Under the pieces are notes generated by a model that was not told the origin of the DNA, ran no database searches, and was given only the letters and a program-made list of their open reading frames with translations. The translations under genes and the position numbers were made by a program. A stretch of DNA of 64,000 nucleotides, taken from Psettodes erumei (taxonomy: Eukaryota > Chordata > Actinopteri > Pleuronectiformes > Psettodidae). Shown one piece after another: positions 22,001-30,891 of the stretch. Location: NCBI GenBank assembly GCA_016785225.1, contig JAFBJZ010000665.1, positions 558,001 through 622,000 on the forward strand, read 5' to 3'. Each line of letters starts with the position of its first letter. Positions within the stretch are counted from its first letter, which is position 1.

Positions 22001-25000
22001 CATATTGTATGGACTAAAGAGCCCTATTGAAAATCATACAGACACACATCATGCTACATGCTGTGGATCTGGTTTTAATATGTTGCATTTTTTTCCATTA
22101 TTCCAGATCGGGACTGTGAGAGTAACATTATATTGCGCTAGAAAGTAAGTGGCTAAATTTGGTTTTTGTGCCCAAAAATAGCTTGGGACAACACAGCTCC
22201 ATGCCAAGGCTCGGAGGCCCCCGCTTGCAGAGAGGCAGGTGTATGGAGCAAAGTTTGGCCTCGGGCTGACCTAAAAATCATGCATGGCGAGTCTAATAAA
22301 CCCCTGTTCTGTCCTTCGCCTGCACTCCTCTACTCCTCTTCCCTCCCCCCAAATCTCGGGCTTTGTTCATGACGTGATCGGGATGAGGAGATGCAGGGAG
22401 ATCAAAGCTTGTGGCGTTTTCCTTCATGTCAATGAAGCTCTTCCCTATTACCAGTCTTCTCCCCATACCAAGAATTGGGGGGGTTCCTTTCATGACCACA
22501 TTCTGGATATTTTGGCATCTGTCTCACAAAAGCTCATTTATAGCACCAAGACTTAAAAGCCCCTGATAATGTTGCAGGTTTTTTTTTCATGTTTTAAGAA
22601 ACCTTCATGCTCTGTTCTTTTATGTTCTACTGATATATATATATATGTGTGTGTGATAGTGGGTGATATATTCATTATTTACTTGGCTTGCATTGTAATA
22701 ACAAATGTGCACATGATTTTATCTTCTAAATCCTGCTACTCTCCTTTATCTTTCACAGGGAGCTGGACCTATATCCTATGGCTTTCATAATGCAGTGCTG
22801 CATTCCTCCTCTTGGCACAGGCTCACTGCTTAACTGCTGTTAGTGCTCACTCTCTCACATCCCTCTCTCTCTCTCTTTCTCTCTCTCTCCTATCTTTGCT
22901 CAGCCTCTCGCTCCCTGTCTCATAATGCAGAGCCAGCAGAAAGCAGGTCTCTCTCTCCTCTCTCTCTCGCCTTTACTGACACACAGGGTGAAGCAGAGGG
23001 AGAAGAAATCAGAGAGGGGGTGGAGAGAGAGGCAGAGTAGAGGGAAGCGAAAGGAGAAAGAATCAAAGGTTTATGGAGCAGGAACGAGGAGGCTGCGGGT
23101 GCGCGGGGCCGTGCTACAGCCCGGGCACAACTGGTTCCAAAGGGCATCCGCGAAGCGAATTTTGTCGAGGCGGTCACAGCAGAGAGTGTGATGTTGTAAT
23201 GGCCATCACACATGAATCATGCTATCGAGGCAGCACTGTCTTGCCAAATTCTGCAGGCTTTTTTGTAATGCCGATGCAGCATAGTGAAACAGTGGGTGGT
23301 ATTAAAGAGCTTGGTTTAATACTTCTGGCGCACACGACAAATGTATTTACACTTAACTGTACGCATTAAATGAACTGTTATCTGCAGAACAGATAATACC
23401 CACAAAAATTGAATGCACCTTAAGCCTGAGCAGTCATAATGCTGCAGATATCACAACATGATATTTGATCCTTTCACTTTTCCCCTTCAGTGCTACCCAC
23501 AATGCAACATTACCATCTGTTACAATAAAATCAAACTAGCAAACCTTCAATTTTTACTTCCAGCTGCCTCTATTTACAGTATATGTTATATTATAATATA
23601 AACAACTGTCAGGTGTCATGTGCCCTAAAAACACTCTTGAGCTTTAGTTACTTGTATTTTTCATTAAAAATATCTGCATTAAATTCATATTAAATGAATG
23701 GATTCCACTACTAAAAGGCATAGTAATGATAAATAGTATGCAGAGGATACAGTTATCACTGTATGAAACCATGACATGAACATCTCAGCTCATGTGCAGG
23801 TTGTGAGAGGTACTTTCATTTTCTACTGTGATTTTGCATTTCCTTCCCTGAATGTAGCATTGCAGACAGAACTGAATTGTTTTGATAATGTAACATGCTG
23901 CTGTTTGTCACGACTTTTTATGGCCCAAAGTCAGACTCCTAAAATAGCAGAATGTACAAGTGCATTTATCTTTTTTACATTATGGGACTGTGATTGGCAA
24001 ATAAAAATTGTTCTAATCGTATTATTTTGAGTTAGGGTAAGACATTTTATTAATCTGGGGAAAAAATGTCAACCCCACCGAAACAAATAAACAAACAAAA
24101 TAAGAAACAAAGTTAGAAAAATAAACGTCATATGAAAAACAGCAACATCTGGCATGTGACAGTGTTGCAGTGATTTGGATGATGTATGTACTTTCATAGA
24201 GGGAAAAAAAGAAACTTCACTGCATGTAAAAACATCTGTACTTCATCAAAGATGTGAGACTTTCATAAAATGTGTACCAGCAATATGTAACAGACAGTAA
24301 GACAAACTAGACCACTGAAAGTTACTGTAGGATGTTTCATTATCTCTGAGGAGGGTTTCTGAGATGTTCTAAGACTTTTAGTGGCATCAAGACATTACAA
24401 TGTTTTCTAAAATGACCTGATGGTTGCATGCCCTTTTGTTAAATTCTGATGTAAAGCAAGTTTACTGACACACTGATCACAGTGTTTAAACTCTGGGAAA
24501 CGATTATCATGAATGATGCTGTAGTGTTTGCACTAAGCTGGTTCATATCAAAAGCATGATGTGATTGGCTCTGGATCAACATCTGGCGTGGTGTGTAAGT
24601 TGAGAACAAGCGAAGACGAGGTTACACAACTTTAACAGGGCTGCATATGCATTGAAAGTAAGCACAGTTAGCTTTTAACCTGTTCAAAACATTTTCACTA
24701 ACTCCAGCTGACACATCACTGCACTGAGGAAAAAGAAACTTGTCTTTTGCCCATTGTTTCACTTCATTGCTCAGGTCTGTAACATCACGATGCACTGATA
24801 CCAACACTGTTACTGGCTCTGTTAGCCTTCTGCACACGGTCACCTATGTGTGTATTGTATTTATATTTTTGTATTCCAATTTGTATTTTATTTTACTCTT
24901 GTATTTTCTTTTGTATGTGTAATTGTATGTATCTACTGGATGCCTTGAAAATTCCCTCGAGATTAATAAAATTATCGATCCTATATCTATCTATCTATGT

Positions 25001-28000
25001 AGCCAAAAGGTTAGATTTAATAATAAATCACAAAACCAAGATATCAATATAGGCAAATTTGGCTAATAATGTTAGAAAATCCTCTCGTAGCTGTGACCTA
25101 AATAATTATGCTACTTTGATTTACACGAGTTGACACATAATGACCATGTAGTACTCAGAACAACATGTACAGGTGTTATAGCCTGCTCTCGAATGAATGG
25201 GTAATGGTAATATTTCTGTAACATATTACTATTTTAATACTATTTCTGGTAGTATATTTGTTCTGGGGTTTTTTTGGGTCATGCTCAACTGTAGGATCCC
25301 CCCAGCTGATCGCCCTGCCACCACCGATCAGAGGGACATGTCTACGATGAGCCGAGCCAATCATGTATGAGCAATTTGGGGAGGAGATGATAAAAGCCTG
25401 AGTCAGGTTCATAACAGCAGGTTTGATACAAACAGACTTAACATGTAACAGTGTGATATTATACCTGCGTTACTCTCAGTGATGCTGACGTGCTGTTACA
25501 TGCTTGATCTTGGGTCGTGTAAATGTTGAGAACCAGCAGGAAGTCATGTATCAGCACTGCTGCTTGATGTACAGTATTGAGTACTAGCCAATAAATTATA
25601 TGATTATAATAATGTAATAATGTTAATGTTGACTGAATAATGCATAGGTAAAAACAGTAAATGCTCTTCTTAAACTGTACATGCTCTGTGTGTTAGAATC
25701 CTTTCTTAGTGTTGGGATTTCTACAATATAAAATGTGTGACGTGAAACATTTATTTCATGAGAGAATAGCTGAATTGTGAAACTGATACAAAGCTATGAC
25801 AGTGTGAAGTTGGAGCGACATTCCTACTTGTGCATTAAATGACACACATGCCACATTGTTTAGTTTTCTTGCTATATGCAGAGTAGTTTCATCTTCAATG
25901 CCAAAGTTAGGACGTTGTGTTTGGCTTCACCTTGTATCACTAATAACAACACAAAACAATCAGTGGAGGAAGACATGGAGACAGCTTCAACAGAGTGCTC
26001 CTCCTGAATGAAGTAATGGGCCGTGTTTGAATGTAAATATAATGGCACAGTGTTTACACTGTTTAACTTAACTGCAGAAGAATATTCTGTGTTGACAACA
26101 TCCCCGAACCTCAGATTTTTACATACGCTTCATAAGAAATGATGGTTAAAAAGGCATGCATATGTACTGGAACAACTGACCACACCACTGCACTGGGTGA
26201 CAATCATTTTCATTAATCAACACCTCCCTGCAGTGCCCAGATGGGGATAGGAAATTTAGGGACTTACTCTGGCCTTAAAAAAAATTTCAGTATACTGTAC
26301 TTCAGACATGGACTTTTCATTGGAAATGCATATTTGTCACTGTTAAGATGGACGACGGCTGCGCTCTGTTCAGAAGCCACAGTCAGCCACGACAGCGAGC
26401 CAACAGTACACACAAAACAATACCACAAACCTGAAACTGGAGCAGCTACATAGAACTCAGCCATCAGGAATCTATTGAGAGATGGATTAGTGCCATCTTG
26501 ATCGTGGAATTTCCTGACAATTGGATCATCACATACTCTGACAAATGTGCTCAATGTATGTACTGAAGTGAAGTAATCATACTTTGTTCATTTCCTTTAC
26601 TATAGTCCTACCAATCATTTACACAGGAGGAGATGAAGACAAAGAGTAAATGTAGATTCAATCTGGACTGTTTGAAAGGGCCAACAACTGAACAGAAAGG
26701 AGGTCCAGCCTCTTGTAAGATCGAGGCAAACAACTGACGACTGGTGGTTTGCATCGTGTGCCCTGGCTACACGGGCCCATGGTACGGCTGTGTGTTTACA
26801 AAGCGCTGACCCCTGAGCCCACGGTGAGCCCTGGCACAAGGTCAGCAGCAAGTCCTCTCACTGTAACCGAGAAGTGCCCACAGATCCTCCACACGCACGA
26901 GCTGGACTGGAGCTGCGCGCCTGGCTTCATGTGCTGAGTAAGTACCGAAAGAGAAGCGAGGTAAGGGGCCGAGGCGGGAACCCTTCCAAAAGGACGCAGA
27001 GTTCTGCAATCATGGCAGGACGCAGCGTCATCTTTTCTCTCTGTCTCTCAGGTAACGACAGAGAGAGAGAGTGGTGGGGGTAGATTAAGTAACGTTAGCA
27101 GGGCTGGGAAGACATGAGGGTCTTTGTAACTGTGCGCACAGGGGCTACAAACACGGGAACAGGAAATGATGCCAGACAGCACAGGAGAGACGACCTCTGG
27201 AGCAGCCATCTTCTGCACTGTGGTCGCTCCTTTCAGCTTATTTCTCTGGTATTTGGCATCAAAGGTTACACAAATATGCTGATGAATCAGAAATAAAGCA
27301 GTATCCTGTTTCAGTCCATTTTCATTTCAAGCTGAGATGTCATTGTCGGTAGAGGGCCTCTCTGTGACTGGCAGAACATTATTTTGTATTCTTTTAAATT
27401 CTGGAAACTTCACACCTATTAAAGGCAGCTGATTATGGGCTCTCAGGCGTCTTGGTGGCCTTGTGGCTTAAGATGCAAACCAAATGCATGTAATGCTGGT
27501 CCAGGACCTGTATTGCATGTTGTATCCCCTCATTCTTCCTGTCTGTATCTCAACTGTAAAGGATCCAATAACTATCCAATGAAGGCAAGATGCAAATAAA
27601 AAAGAACTATGGGTTACACTGCACTTAGGCCTGCAGCCAGGTCTTTGTTGCTATCTCACTACTGAACATCACGTACATGTAATACATTTGTAACACATTA
27701 TTTGTTGCTAGGCAAGTTAAAGTAGAATTGCATTTCTGTCAAAATCCATATAGTTGATAATTTCATTTCATTTCATAAATGTTAAAAGGATTATACATAT
27801 ACCTGGTTGTGTATACTACACTGTGTTTATATCTCAGAGAACTGTGGTCAGAAAGTCATGTCACACTCACAGGTGTGCTTTTCTCTTCCTCCCATTTGTT
27901 TTCAACTCCTTTACAATCTATTCAAGCATATTTATTCTATTTTCCTGAGCAAGAGGAAGTAATTAAATGATTTTGTCACACATTGCAGGCCTAATGATAT

Positions 28001-30859
28001 ATAAATAAAAATAATAATTAAAAAATTAATTAAAAATTGGAATATAGCAAAATGAAAAGTCAGTGCTTGGATTGGATGGACAAAAACAACTACTGATTAA
28101 TAATTGTCTTATTGTTCTTACAGATACAGTTAATGCTTATTGTTTCCTGAAACCCAGGGTCCTACTTCATATTCTTTTTTTTCTCACCAACAGTCTGAGA
28201 CCCAAACATAATTAGCAAGAAAAACAAATCATCACATCTCAACGGTGGAACAAAGAGAAGTTTGGGGTTTTGGCTTAAGAATGACTTATACACAGCACAA
28301 ACCAAACAATGAGAGTTATATCATTTTTTGAATTATTTGAGCTGCAAACTAAAAGAAAGAGACATTATTGTTTAATATGAAAAAGGTGAAACATTAATGT
28401 CAATGCACTAAAAACCTGCCTCTGTTTGACAAAACTGAAGCTTTTACAGCTCAATGTGAGCTTTGTTAATACAGTACATTTCATTATTAACATTCCCATA
28501 TATGAGTCTCTGTACATTTGACATTGCAACCATGAATGAAAAAGACTGTAGTGTACTGTTCATCGAGGCTACAAACACAATATGTTGCGCTACTAGACCA
28601 CAGGAAATAATACTGCTGGGAAAACAAATATGGCTGCACAGATTCACTGACTAAACCTGCGAACTGTGAAAAAAACTGGCTGAGAAGAGATAAATTAAAC
28701 CTCATCTACTACGAGCACATTGCTTGGTATGCAACAGTCATATCAGAAGTCATCTCTTAGCTCTTTTGCATCGTGACCAAACTACATGGAGGTGTCTGCC
28801 GGCCCAGTGGGAGGGTCTAGACTGTAGCATGATAAACCTTAAAATACATTTCACACATGGACGACCAAGATGGCTCTGAAGATTGAACTGAAGATTTCTG
28901 CATTTGGTCATATACATTAGTATGGCATGACTTCAACAAGCATGGCCATAATTAGCCACATATCTTATAAGTAATTAATAATACTGCACGTACAGCCAAA
29001 ATAACATCTTGCGTATTTATAATCCAATGGATTTCTTAATGTTTTCAATAAAAATGAAGAGTTCAAACACAAAGAAATGTCAACAAAATCTCAGGATATT
29101 ATCAGAGATATAAATACAAGGTCAAGGTTAAATTTCACCGGTGCTCAAATTAAATGATTAGACTACTACTACTACAGGCAGAGATTGTTTAATTGTGTCC
29201 ACCAGGAACTTGTGTTGTATTTTAGTCACAGCTTTTGCCATGCTGACACAGGATTGATAGGAGCCACTCAGCTGTTATTAGTTCAAGCAAAGAAACTAAG
29301 TATCAGATAATTAAAAACAGAAAAGCCTTTACACAGTGAATCATAATGCACTGACATGCATTGCATTGTCCCAGCGCAGCTTTTAGCTAGTGGACTGCAT
29401 GAGCGAAAATGAGCAATGATTAAAATATGTTTTATTTTTTTTGAAAGGGAAGAATTAAAGGTGCTTTCTGCCTGACATTTTGCTGATGTTCTTATGATGC
29501 TTGGGGGCTGAATTGAAAAGAGCACTTCCTGGGTTAGCCACATCACAGTTTCTCATCAGTCAGAATCAGTTGTTAGACATCATTACACGTTTACAGTGCA
29601 TACCTAAAGTCAGCAGTTCTGTTAAAACACATTAACAGCTTACTGTAAGTCTCAAAGGGAGTTTTTCCTCTCCACTGACATCAAGGGTTTGCTCATTGTG
29701 GAAGCTGTTGGGTTTCTCCCTATAATATTGTAAGGCCTCAACCTTACTCTCTAGAGTGCCTTTAGATAACATAGGTTGCATTTTTACACCATGTAAATAA
29801 AACTGAACTGAATGCTACACTATGCTGAACAACACAGATAAACTGCACATTTCTACATTATGAGCAAATACTACGGTTTATGGAGACTTCAATCAACTCA
29901 GTACCTATACTCATCTCATACTGGATTCTCCACATGTCCTTCGTCATCAGCAGCTTGACATGGGACTGAGCTGAAAATCCCATTGTTTCTGACGAACAGC
30001 ACCAACATATTTGAGACTTAGACTTAAACCGGCTGAATGCAGCATGCCATGAGCAGAAATGGAGTCTCATTGACTCATTTGCATCTTAGGAGCCCACCTA
30101 AGCTTCACTGAGGCAGAGGGCATGGAGAACATTCTGTGTGGATGGGATGCTGCTCTGTCAGGGTAGCAAAGCATGATGGGATTGCAGGGCAAACCCCCCC
30201 CCCTCCTAAAAAAAACCCCAAAACGTGAGAATGTTTTCCCGATGTGAACTGACTTTATATCGGCTGTGTGCTCCGAGCAGATATCCTTTGTAAACAGAGA
30301 ATGAAGGAGCATGCGTTCTCTATATGTCAGGCCTTCACTGCTGCAAAGGTTTACGTGTCCTCTATATGATTCACTGTAACCTCCACAACTAAGCACTGAA
30401 ATTCAGATGATCTATTTTCAGAGCAAAAAGACTGCAGGGATCACACCACCTGTGAACCTGAAAACAACACGGCCACCGTGACAATATAACCTTGAGAATG
30501 TAAATCAGGATGTCCCCGAGCAAAGTGATGAAATGAGAACTGTGATGACATCTCTCCCACTTTCACCTATTTCACCCATTCCATTTCACTGCCACCACAC
30601 CCACCATCAACACTGTTTCGTAGTCATGTGCTCTCTTTGGCATGGTACGTTCACCCCGCAACTCACCTGCTCTGCCTGTCTGTCCTCCCCATCTCACCCT
30701 CCCTCCATCATCATGCCCTGGTCCCCCTCCACTCACCTGTTCTATCTTGGCCAGCCATTCTTTATTGCGGGCCAGTTCTGCCATAAAGGCCTGATGCTTC
30801 AGCCACTTCCTGTGTAGCTTTTGAGCCTCATCCCGCGCCGTGTCTCGGGCCATAAGCAT
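9793..30859 (-). CDS. sptbn4: Beta-IV spectrin, Sigma-6-like form (19 coding exons)
   Basis: Nineteen exons join in unbroken phase to 4653 nt, a 1550-residue protein. Exons (high to low): 30737-30859, 21281-21544, 20037-20270, 19684-19773, 19316-19594, 19092-19222, 18787-18991, 17138-17383, 16863-16997, 16473-16714, 15223-15361, 15003-15087, 14474-14685, 12714-14137, 12486-12546, 12143-12411, 11277-11447, 11042-11084, 9793-10092. Residues 1-795 are spectrin repeats (e.g. WLKHQAFMAELARNKEWL, EQQYWLYQLNKEV, AEWKDGLNESWADLLELM), ending in the partial repeat that pairs with alpha-spectrin. Residues 796-1290 are a linker, 1311-1327 the RPRARDRPKPRRRPRP block and about 1357-1465 a PH domain, followed by a charged tail. 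The Arg/Pro block and ERQ-S-like motifs identify beta-IV. Beta-IV spectrin links ankyrin-G and ion channels to the membrane skeleton at axon initial segments and nodes of Ranvier. Human Sigma-1 is about 2560 residues; this form lacks the calponin-homology domains, like Sigma-6. Fish have duplicate sptbn4 genes; which one this is stays open. Confidence 0.9.
10093..11041 (-). other. sptbn4: sptbn4 intron (before last coding exon)
   Basis: A 949-bp phase-0 intron. AT-rich, with nothing else recognised. Confidence 0.8.
11042..11084 (-). CDS. sptbn4: sptbn4 coding exon, PH-domain beta strands
   Basis: A 43-bp micro-exon with flanking CAACAG acceptor and GTAAGA donor. It encodes VNDGNNFVFHAKDE, equivalent to the conserved DG-E-LFQAKDEEEM motif of spectrin PH domains. 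It enters in phase 2 and leaves in phase 0. Confidence 0.88.
11085..11276 (-). other. sptbn4: sptbn4 intron within PH domain
   Basis: A 192-bp intron. No other feature. Confidence 0.8.
11277..11447 (-). CDS. sptbn4: sptbn4 coding exon, PH-domain core
   Basis: Encodes SKSWVNVYCVLKEGKLTFYKD, then a variable loop, then GYKKKKNVFIL. It matches the W-N-YCVL...FYKD...YKKKKHVFKL pattern of beta-spectrin PH domains, which bind phosphoinositides. The middle (ARNHNTTYNGEPPVDLSN) is more diverged than usual for this family. Confidence 0.9.
11448..12142 (-). other. sptbn4: sptbn4 intron within PH domain
   Basis: A 695-bp intron. AT-rich; no repeat confidently recognised. Confidence 0.8.
12143..12411 (-). 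CDS. sptbn4: sptbn4 coding exon: RPRARDRPKPRRRPRP block and PH start
   Basis: Acceptor TTTCTCAG, donor GTACAG. It encodes a proline/arginine-rich segment with RPRARDRPKPRRRPRP and RRSRSAPA, which I recall almost identically from human SPTBN4 and from no other beta spectrin. A Pro-rich spacer and NEGFLYRKK, the first strand of the PH domain, follow. This exon is the strongest single argument for the beta-IV assignment. Confidence 0.93.
12486..12546 (-). CDS. sptbn4: sptbn4 small coding exon, AEIVEQVQERE motif
   Basis: A 61-bp exon encoding EKRSTMAEIVEQVQEREAAH. This corresponds to the ATLADIVEQLQEKEA segment of human SPTBN4 between the linker and the PH domain. It enters in phase 2 and leaves in phase 0. 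Confidence 0.88.
12714..14137 (-). CDS. sptbn4: sptbn4 large linker exon with GYLAQQPNM tandem repeats and ERQ-like motifs
   Basis: A 1424-bp exon, unusually long for a spectrin. After AEKQKEEEKKTTP, a Ser/Gly/Leu/Gln-rich stretch carries a 12-residue tandem repeat GYLAQQPNMGSS (residues about 990-1072) flanked by looser copies (SSYLGMNHQ, SSYLGINNQ, SSGYFGL). A conserved-looking block (KMAYAWQHLKADFMQPRI, then HKAVNPLLEASRVQREQFGD) and three RQ-[ST/D]SSEQE motifs (GRQTSSEQE, ERQSSSEQE, RQDSSDLE) follow. These motifs correspond to the ERQES repeats that define the beta-IV-specific region. The length, about 475 codons, far exceeds the human counterpart because of the repeat region. Confidence 0.9.
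13291..13567 (-). repeat. sptbn4: 36-bp coding minisatellite in sptbn4
   Basis: Near-identical 36-bp units (plus-strand phrase CCAAATACCCAGAACT, then CCCCATATTAGGCTGTTGTG) encode GYLAQQPNMGSS. Six GYLAQQPN copies are present, five preceded by MGSS; adjacent copies differ at one or two bases, such as CTCC, TTCC and TACC. Degenerate copies extend to about 13195 on one side and 13850 on the other. Every unit is a multiple of three, so length changes keep the frame. Confidence 0.95.
14138..14473 (-). other. sptbn4: sptbn4 intron
   Basis: A 336-bp phase-0 intron between the last spectrin repeat exon and the linker exon. No other feature. Confidence 0.8.
14474..14685 (-). CDS. sptbn4: sptbn4 coding exon, partial tetramerisation repeat
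   Basis: Encodes ETVKAEAWLKAKEPLI, then a loop, then LILRHEAFRKAAVTWKERFSSL. This matches the partial C-terminal spectrin repeat (AWL-AQEPLL...LIRRHEAFRKAAAAWEERFSSL in human SPTBN4), which pairs with the alpha-spectrin N-terminus to form tetramers. The loop KEPEGGVAHAQT is about five residues longer than the human RELGSSV loop. Confidence 0.92.
15003..15087 (-). CDS. sptbn4: sptbn4 coding exon, spectrin-repeat helix
   Basis: Encodes IKEKLDSLLSKQKDLVEKWDKH then QEKLQR, the helix before the partial repeat. It enters in phase 0 and leaves in phase 1 at a GTAAGT donor. Confidence 0.88.
15223..15361 (-). CDS. sptbn4: sptbn4 coding exon, spectrin repeat
   Basis: Encodes DLMALDGMMKQHQELKAKID then GRSKTIQQCADLGKIL, matching the SVEVLMNYHQGLKTELEAR...CQELGRSLL segment of SPTBN4. 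It enters in phase 2 and ends EE in phase 0. Confidence 0.9.
15362..16472 (-). other. sptbn4: sptbn4 intron carrying a dispersed repeat
   Basis: A 1.1-kb intron. Its right half holds a dispersed repeat (listed separately); the rest shows nothing recognised. Confidence 0.75.
15873..16180 (+). repeat. Fish dispersed repeat starting GCAGGGCTGTAACTAAC
   Basis: GCAGGGCTGTAACTAAC followed by TTATTTTCATTA, then TTTTATTTTGTCCAAAC and GAGGTTCAGTTAACTG, ending near CTGCAGCCC. I recognise this as a diverged copy of an abundant short non-coding repeat in teleost genomes, probably a non-autonomous DNA element. The family name is not certain. Confidence 0.55.
16473..16714 (-). CDS. sptbn4: sptbn4 coding exon, spectrin repeat
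   Basis: Encodes VRQLQENAAQLRTIYAGEKA then EAIMIKEQEVMEAWKELL, then FFSVVRENLMWMEGIMGQIG. This matches the VRQLQEGAAQLRTVYAGEHAEAI region of SPTBN4 almost residue for residue. It enters in phase 0 and leaves in phase 2. Confidence 0.94.
16863..16997 (-). CDS. sptbn4: sptbn4 coding exon ending at a GC donor
   Basis: Encodes VLAQIAGKMKQLPEVRACQA then LMHSFEHALQLLVAQ, equivalent to LRAFEHDLQLLVSQ in SPTBN4. The donor is CAG|GCAAGT (GC at 16861-16862), a non-canonical but recognised GC-AG splice site. Confidence 0.88.
17138..17383 (-). CDS. sptbn4: sptbn4 coding exon, spectrin repeat (AEWKDGLNESWADLLELM)
   Basis: Encodes VLQERFIKFASETNNIG, then EWKDGLNESWADLLELMETR and LAASHQLHKFFTDCKE. It closely matches the conserved ankyrin-binding part of beta spectrins. 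Phase 0 at both ends, 82 codons. Confidence 0.94.
17384..18786 (-). other. sptbn4: sptbn4 intron
   Basis: A 1.4-kb intron, AT-rich with a short C-run near 17700. No recognised element. Confidence 0.75.
18787..18991 (-). CDS. sptbn4: sptbn4 coding exon, spectrin repeat
   Basis: Encodes EQITKQQSHIDRLYVSLKDM then LEQQYWLYQLNKEVEELEKW, then ELGQDLEDVT. It matches LYVALKELGEERRVALEQQYWLYQL in SPTBN4. It enters in phase 2 and leaves in phase 0. Confidence 0.94.
19092..19222 (-). CDS. sptbn4: sptbn4 coding exon, spectrin repeat
   Basis: Encodes DESSTLQLLKAHLALEQTVE then LSQQCRSLLELGHPE, matching DEQSTLQLLKKHLQLEQGVE...LLEMGHPDS of SPTBN4. The GTGGGG donor is weak, but the phase-2 join with the next exon completes the expected Ser codon. 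Confidence 0.92.
19316..19594 (-). CDS. sptbn4: sptbn4 coding exon, spectrin repeat
   Basis: Encodes RARVEEVLDRAGIIASLRTP, then QAQQYYSEAAKVESWLSGQK and VSEEKGT, matching LEEVLERAGALASLRSPEAEAV...QYYFDVAEVEAWLGEQELLMMSEDKGK. Phase 0 at both ends, 93 codons. Confidence 0.94.
19684..19773 (-). CDS. sptbn4: sptbn4 coding exon, spectrin repeat helix
   Basis: Encodes LWIQERLPLASCKDYGINL then QSVQQHVKKNQ, equivalent to the WVQERLPLA...LQAVQQHIKKNQ segment of SPTBN4. Thirty codons, phase 0 at both ends. Confidence 0.93.
20037..20270 (-). CDS. sptbn4: sptbn4 coding exon, spectrin repeat
   Basis: Encodes AIESQIGDFYKDVGELGSL and ETRIVRLIEPLKERRRILLA then SKEMHQVAQDLEDEI, matching RLVRLLEPLQERRRLLLASKELHQVAHDLDDE of SPTBN4. 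Seventy-eight codons. Confidence 0.94.
20271..21280 (-). other. sptbn4: sptbn4 GC-AG intron with dispersed repeat
   Basis: A 1-kb intron whose donor is GC (CAG|GCAAGT). It contains the repeat at about 20545-20960. Confidence 0.75.
20545..20960 (+). repeat. Fish dispersed repeat (TTTCAGAGGGAATATTGCAC family)
   Basis: Contains TTTCAGAGGGAATATTGCAC followed by TTTTTACTCC, and a later TAGATTAAATACCCAACA. It resembles the copy at 40325-40690 and an abundant teleost non-coding repeat. Diverged, with ill-defined ends. Confidence 0.45.
21281..21544 (-). CDS. sptbn4: sptbn4 coding exon ending at a GC donor
   Basis: Encodes EGQELIQEKPELRSVVQQKL then EEIRECWSDLENTTKAKARQ, matching EGQQLMQEKPELAASVRKKLGEIRQCWAELESTTQAKARQLFE of SPTBN4. 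The donor is GC at 21279-21280; an in-frame alternative reading through is not supported because the downstream sequence loses homology at once. Confidence 0.93.
22638..22655. repeat. (TA)n(TG)n microsatellite
   Basis: Short TA run passing into TG units. Confidence 0.8.
22848..23070. repeat. Pyrimidine tract (CT)n followed by purine tract (GA)n
   Basis: CT-rich sequence (22848-22970) is followed by GA-rich sequence (about 22990-23062) on the same strand, so the halves are roughly complementary and could fold back. The short open frames here are low-complexity artefacts. Confidence 0.7.
24843..25002 (+). repeat. LINE 3' end with (ATCT)n tail
   Basis: GCCTTGAAAATTCCCTCGAG then ATTAATAAAATTATC, followed by CTATCTATCTAT. 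This is the usual 3' terminus of a fish non-LTR family (TTCCC-GGGATTAATAAAGTATCTATCTATC). Only the tail is present, a typical 5'-truncated insertion. Confidence 0.6.
26740..27200. other. GC-richer, CpG-containing intronic patch
   Basis: Denser in G+C and CpG than its surroundings (for example GGCCGAGGCGGGAACC and GACGCAGCGTCATC). It could be an internal promoter or enhancer, but no exon or TATA/initiator arrangement could be supported. Confidence 0.25.
27448..27608 (+). mobile_element. tRNA-derived SINE (diverged)
   Basis: The head (TCTTGGTGGCCTTGTGGCTT...) has a box-A-like segment, and GGTCCAGGACC is a decayed box B. The body has GTTGTATCCCCTCATTCTTCC and the tail is AATGAAGGCAAGATGCAAAT then AAAAAAG. 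This layout matches teleost tRNA-SINEs (GGTTCGAGTCC box B, CATGTCATCCCC body, AATAAAGGCAAAAAG tail). Confidence 0.65.
29650..29815 (+). repeat. L2/Maui-like LINE 3' end
   Basis: AAAGGGAGTTTTTCCTCTCC, then GGTTTCTCCCTATAATATTG and CTTTAGATAACATAGG, and ATGTAAATAAAACTGAACTGAA at the end. This is the 3' terminal region of an abundant teleost L2-type LINE, 5'-truncated. Confidence 0.65.
30737..30859 (-). CDS. sptbn4: sptbn4 first coding exon of the Sigma-6-like form
   Basis: Encodes MLMARDTARDEAQKLHRKWL then KHQAFMAELARNKEWL, matching VEEK-MLMARDTARDEAQKLHRKW...HQAFMAELAQNKEWL of SPTBN4 (about repeat 10). The start is the ATG at 30857-30859, with a second ATG two codons on. Upstream homology stops after VEEK: the next residues are not the expected ELSLW, and an in-frame TGA lies at 30884-30886. 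This supports initiation here rather than continuation from an upstream spectrin exon. Confidence 0.8.
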
Positions 30860-30891
30860 CTTCTCTTCCACCCGCTGTCCCAATCACTCAG
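30860..30891 (-). other. sptbn4: Probable 5'UTR part of the first sptbn4 coding exon
   Basis: A strong acceptor (TTTTTGTCTCCCCTAG, AG at 30892-30893) precedes 32 bases with an in-frame stop, implying a spliced non-coding leader exon upstream. A second possible acceptor, GGGACAG at 30875-30881, would start the exon with CGG-GTG in frame, but it has a poor pyrimidine tract. Confidence 0.5.

Larger units (their letters stand above)
21545..30736 (-). other. sptbn4: sptbn4 9.2-kb intron
   Basis: Lies between the first two coding exons of the form present here. It holds a CT/GA-rich block at 22.85-23.07 kb, a LINE 3' tail at 24.84-25.0 kb, a GC-richer patch at 26.74-27.2 kb, a SINE at 27.45-27.61 kb and an L2-like tail at 29.65-29.82 kb. 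No spectrin exon or other gene was recognised within. Confidence 0.75.

Noticed and set aside
9793..30859. Assignment as sptb, sptbn1, sptbn2 or sptbn5 instead of sptbn4
   Set aside because: The RPRARDRPKPRRRPRP block, ERQ-type motifs and near-identity over several repeats fit SPTBN4 only, although the PH domain and tail are diverged.
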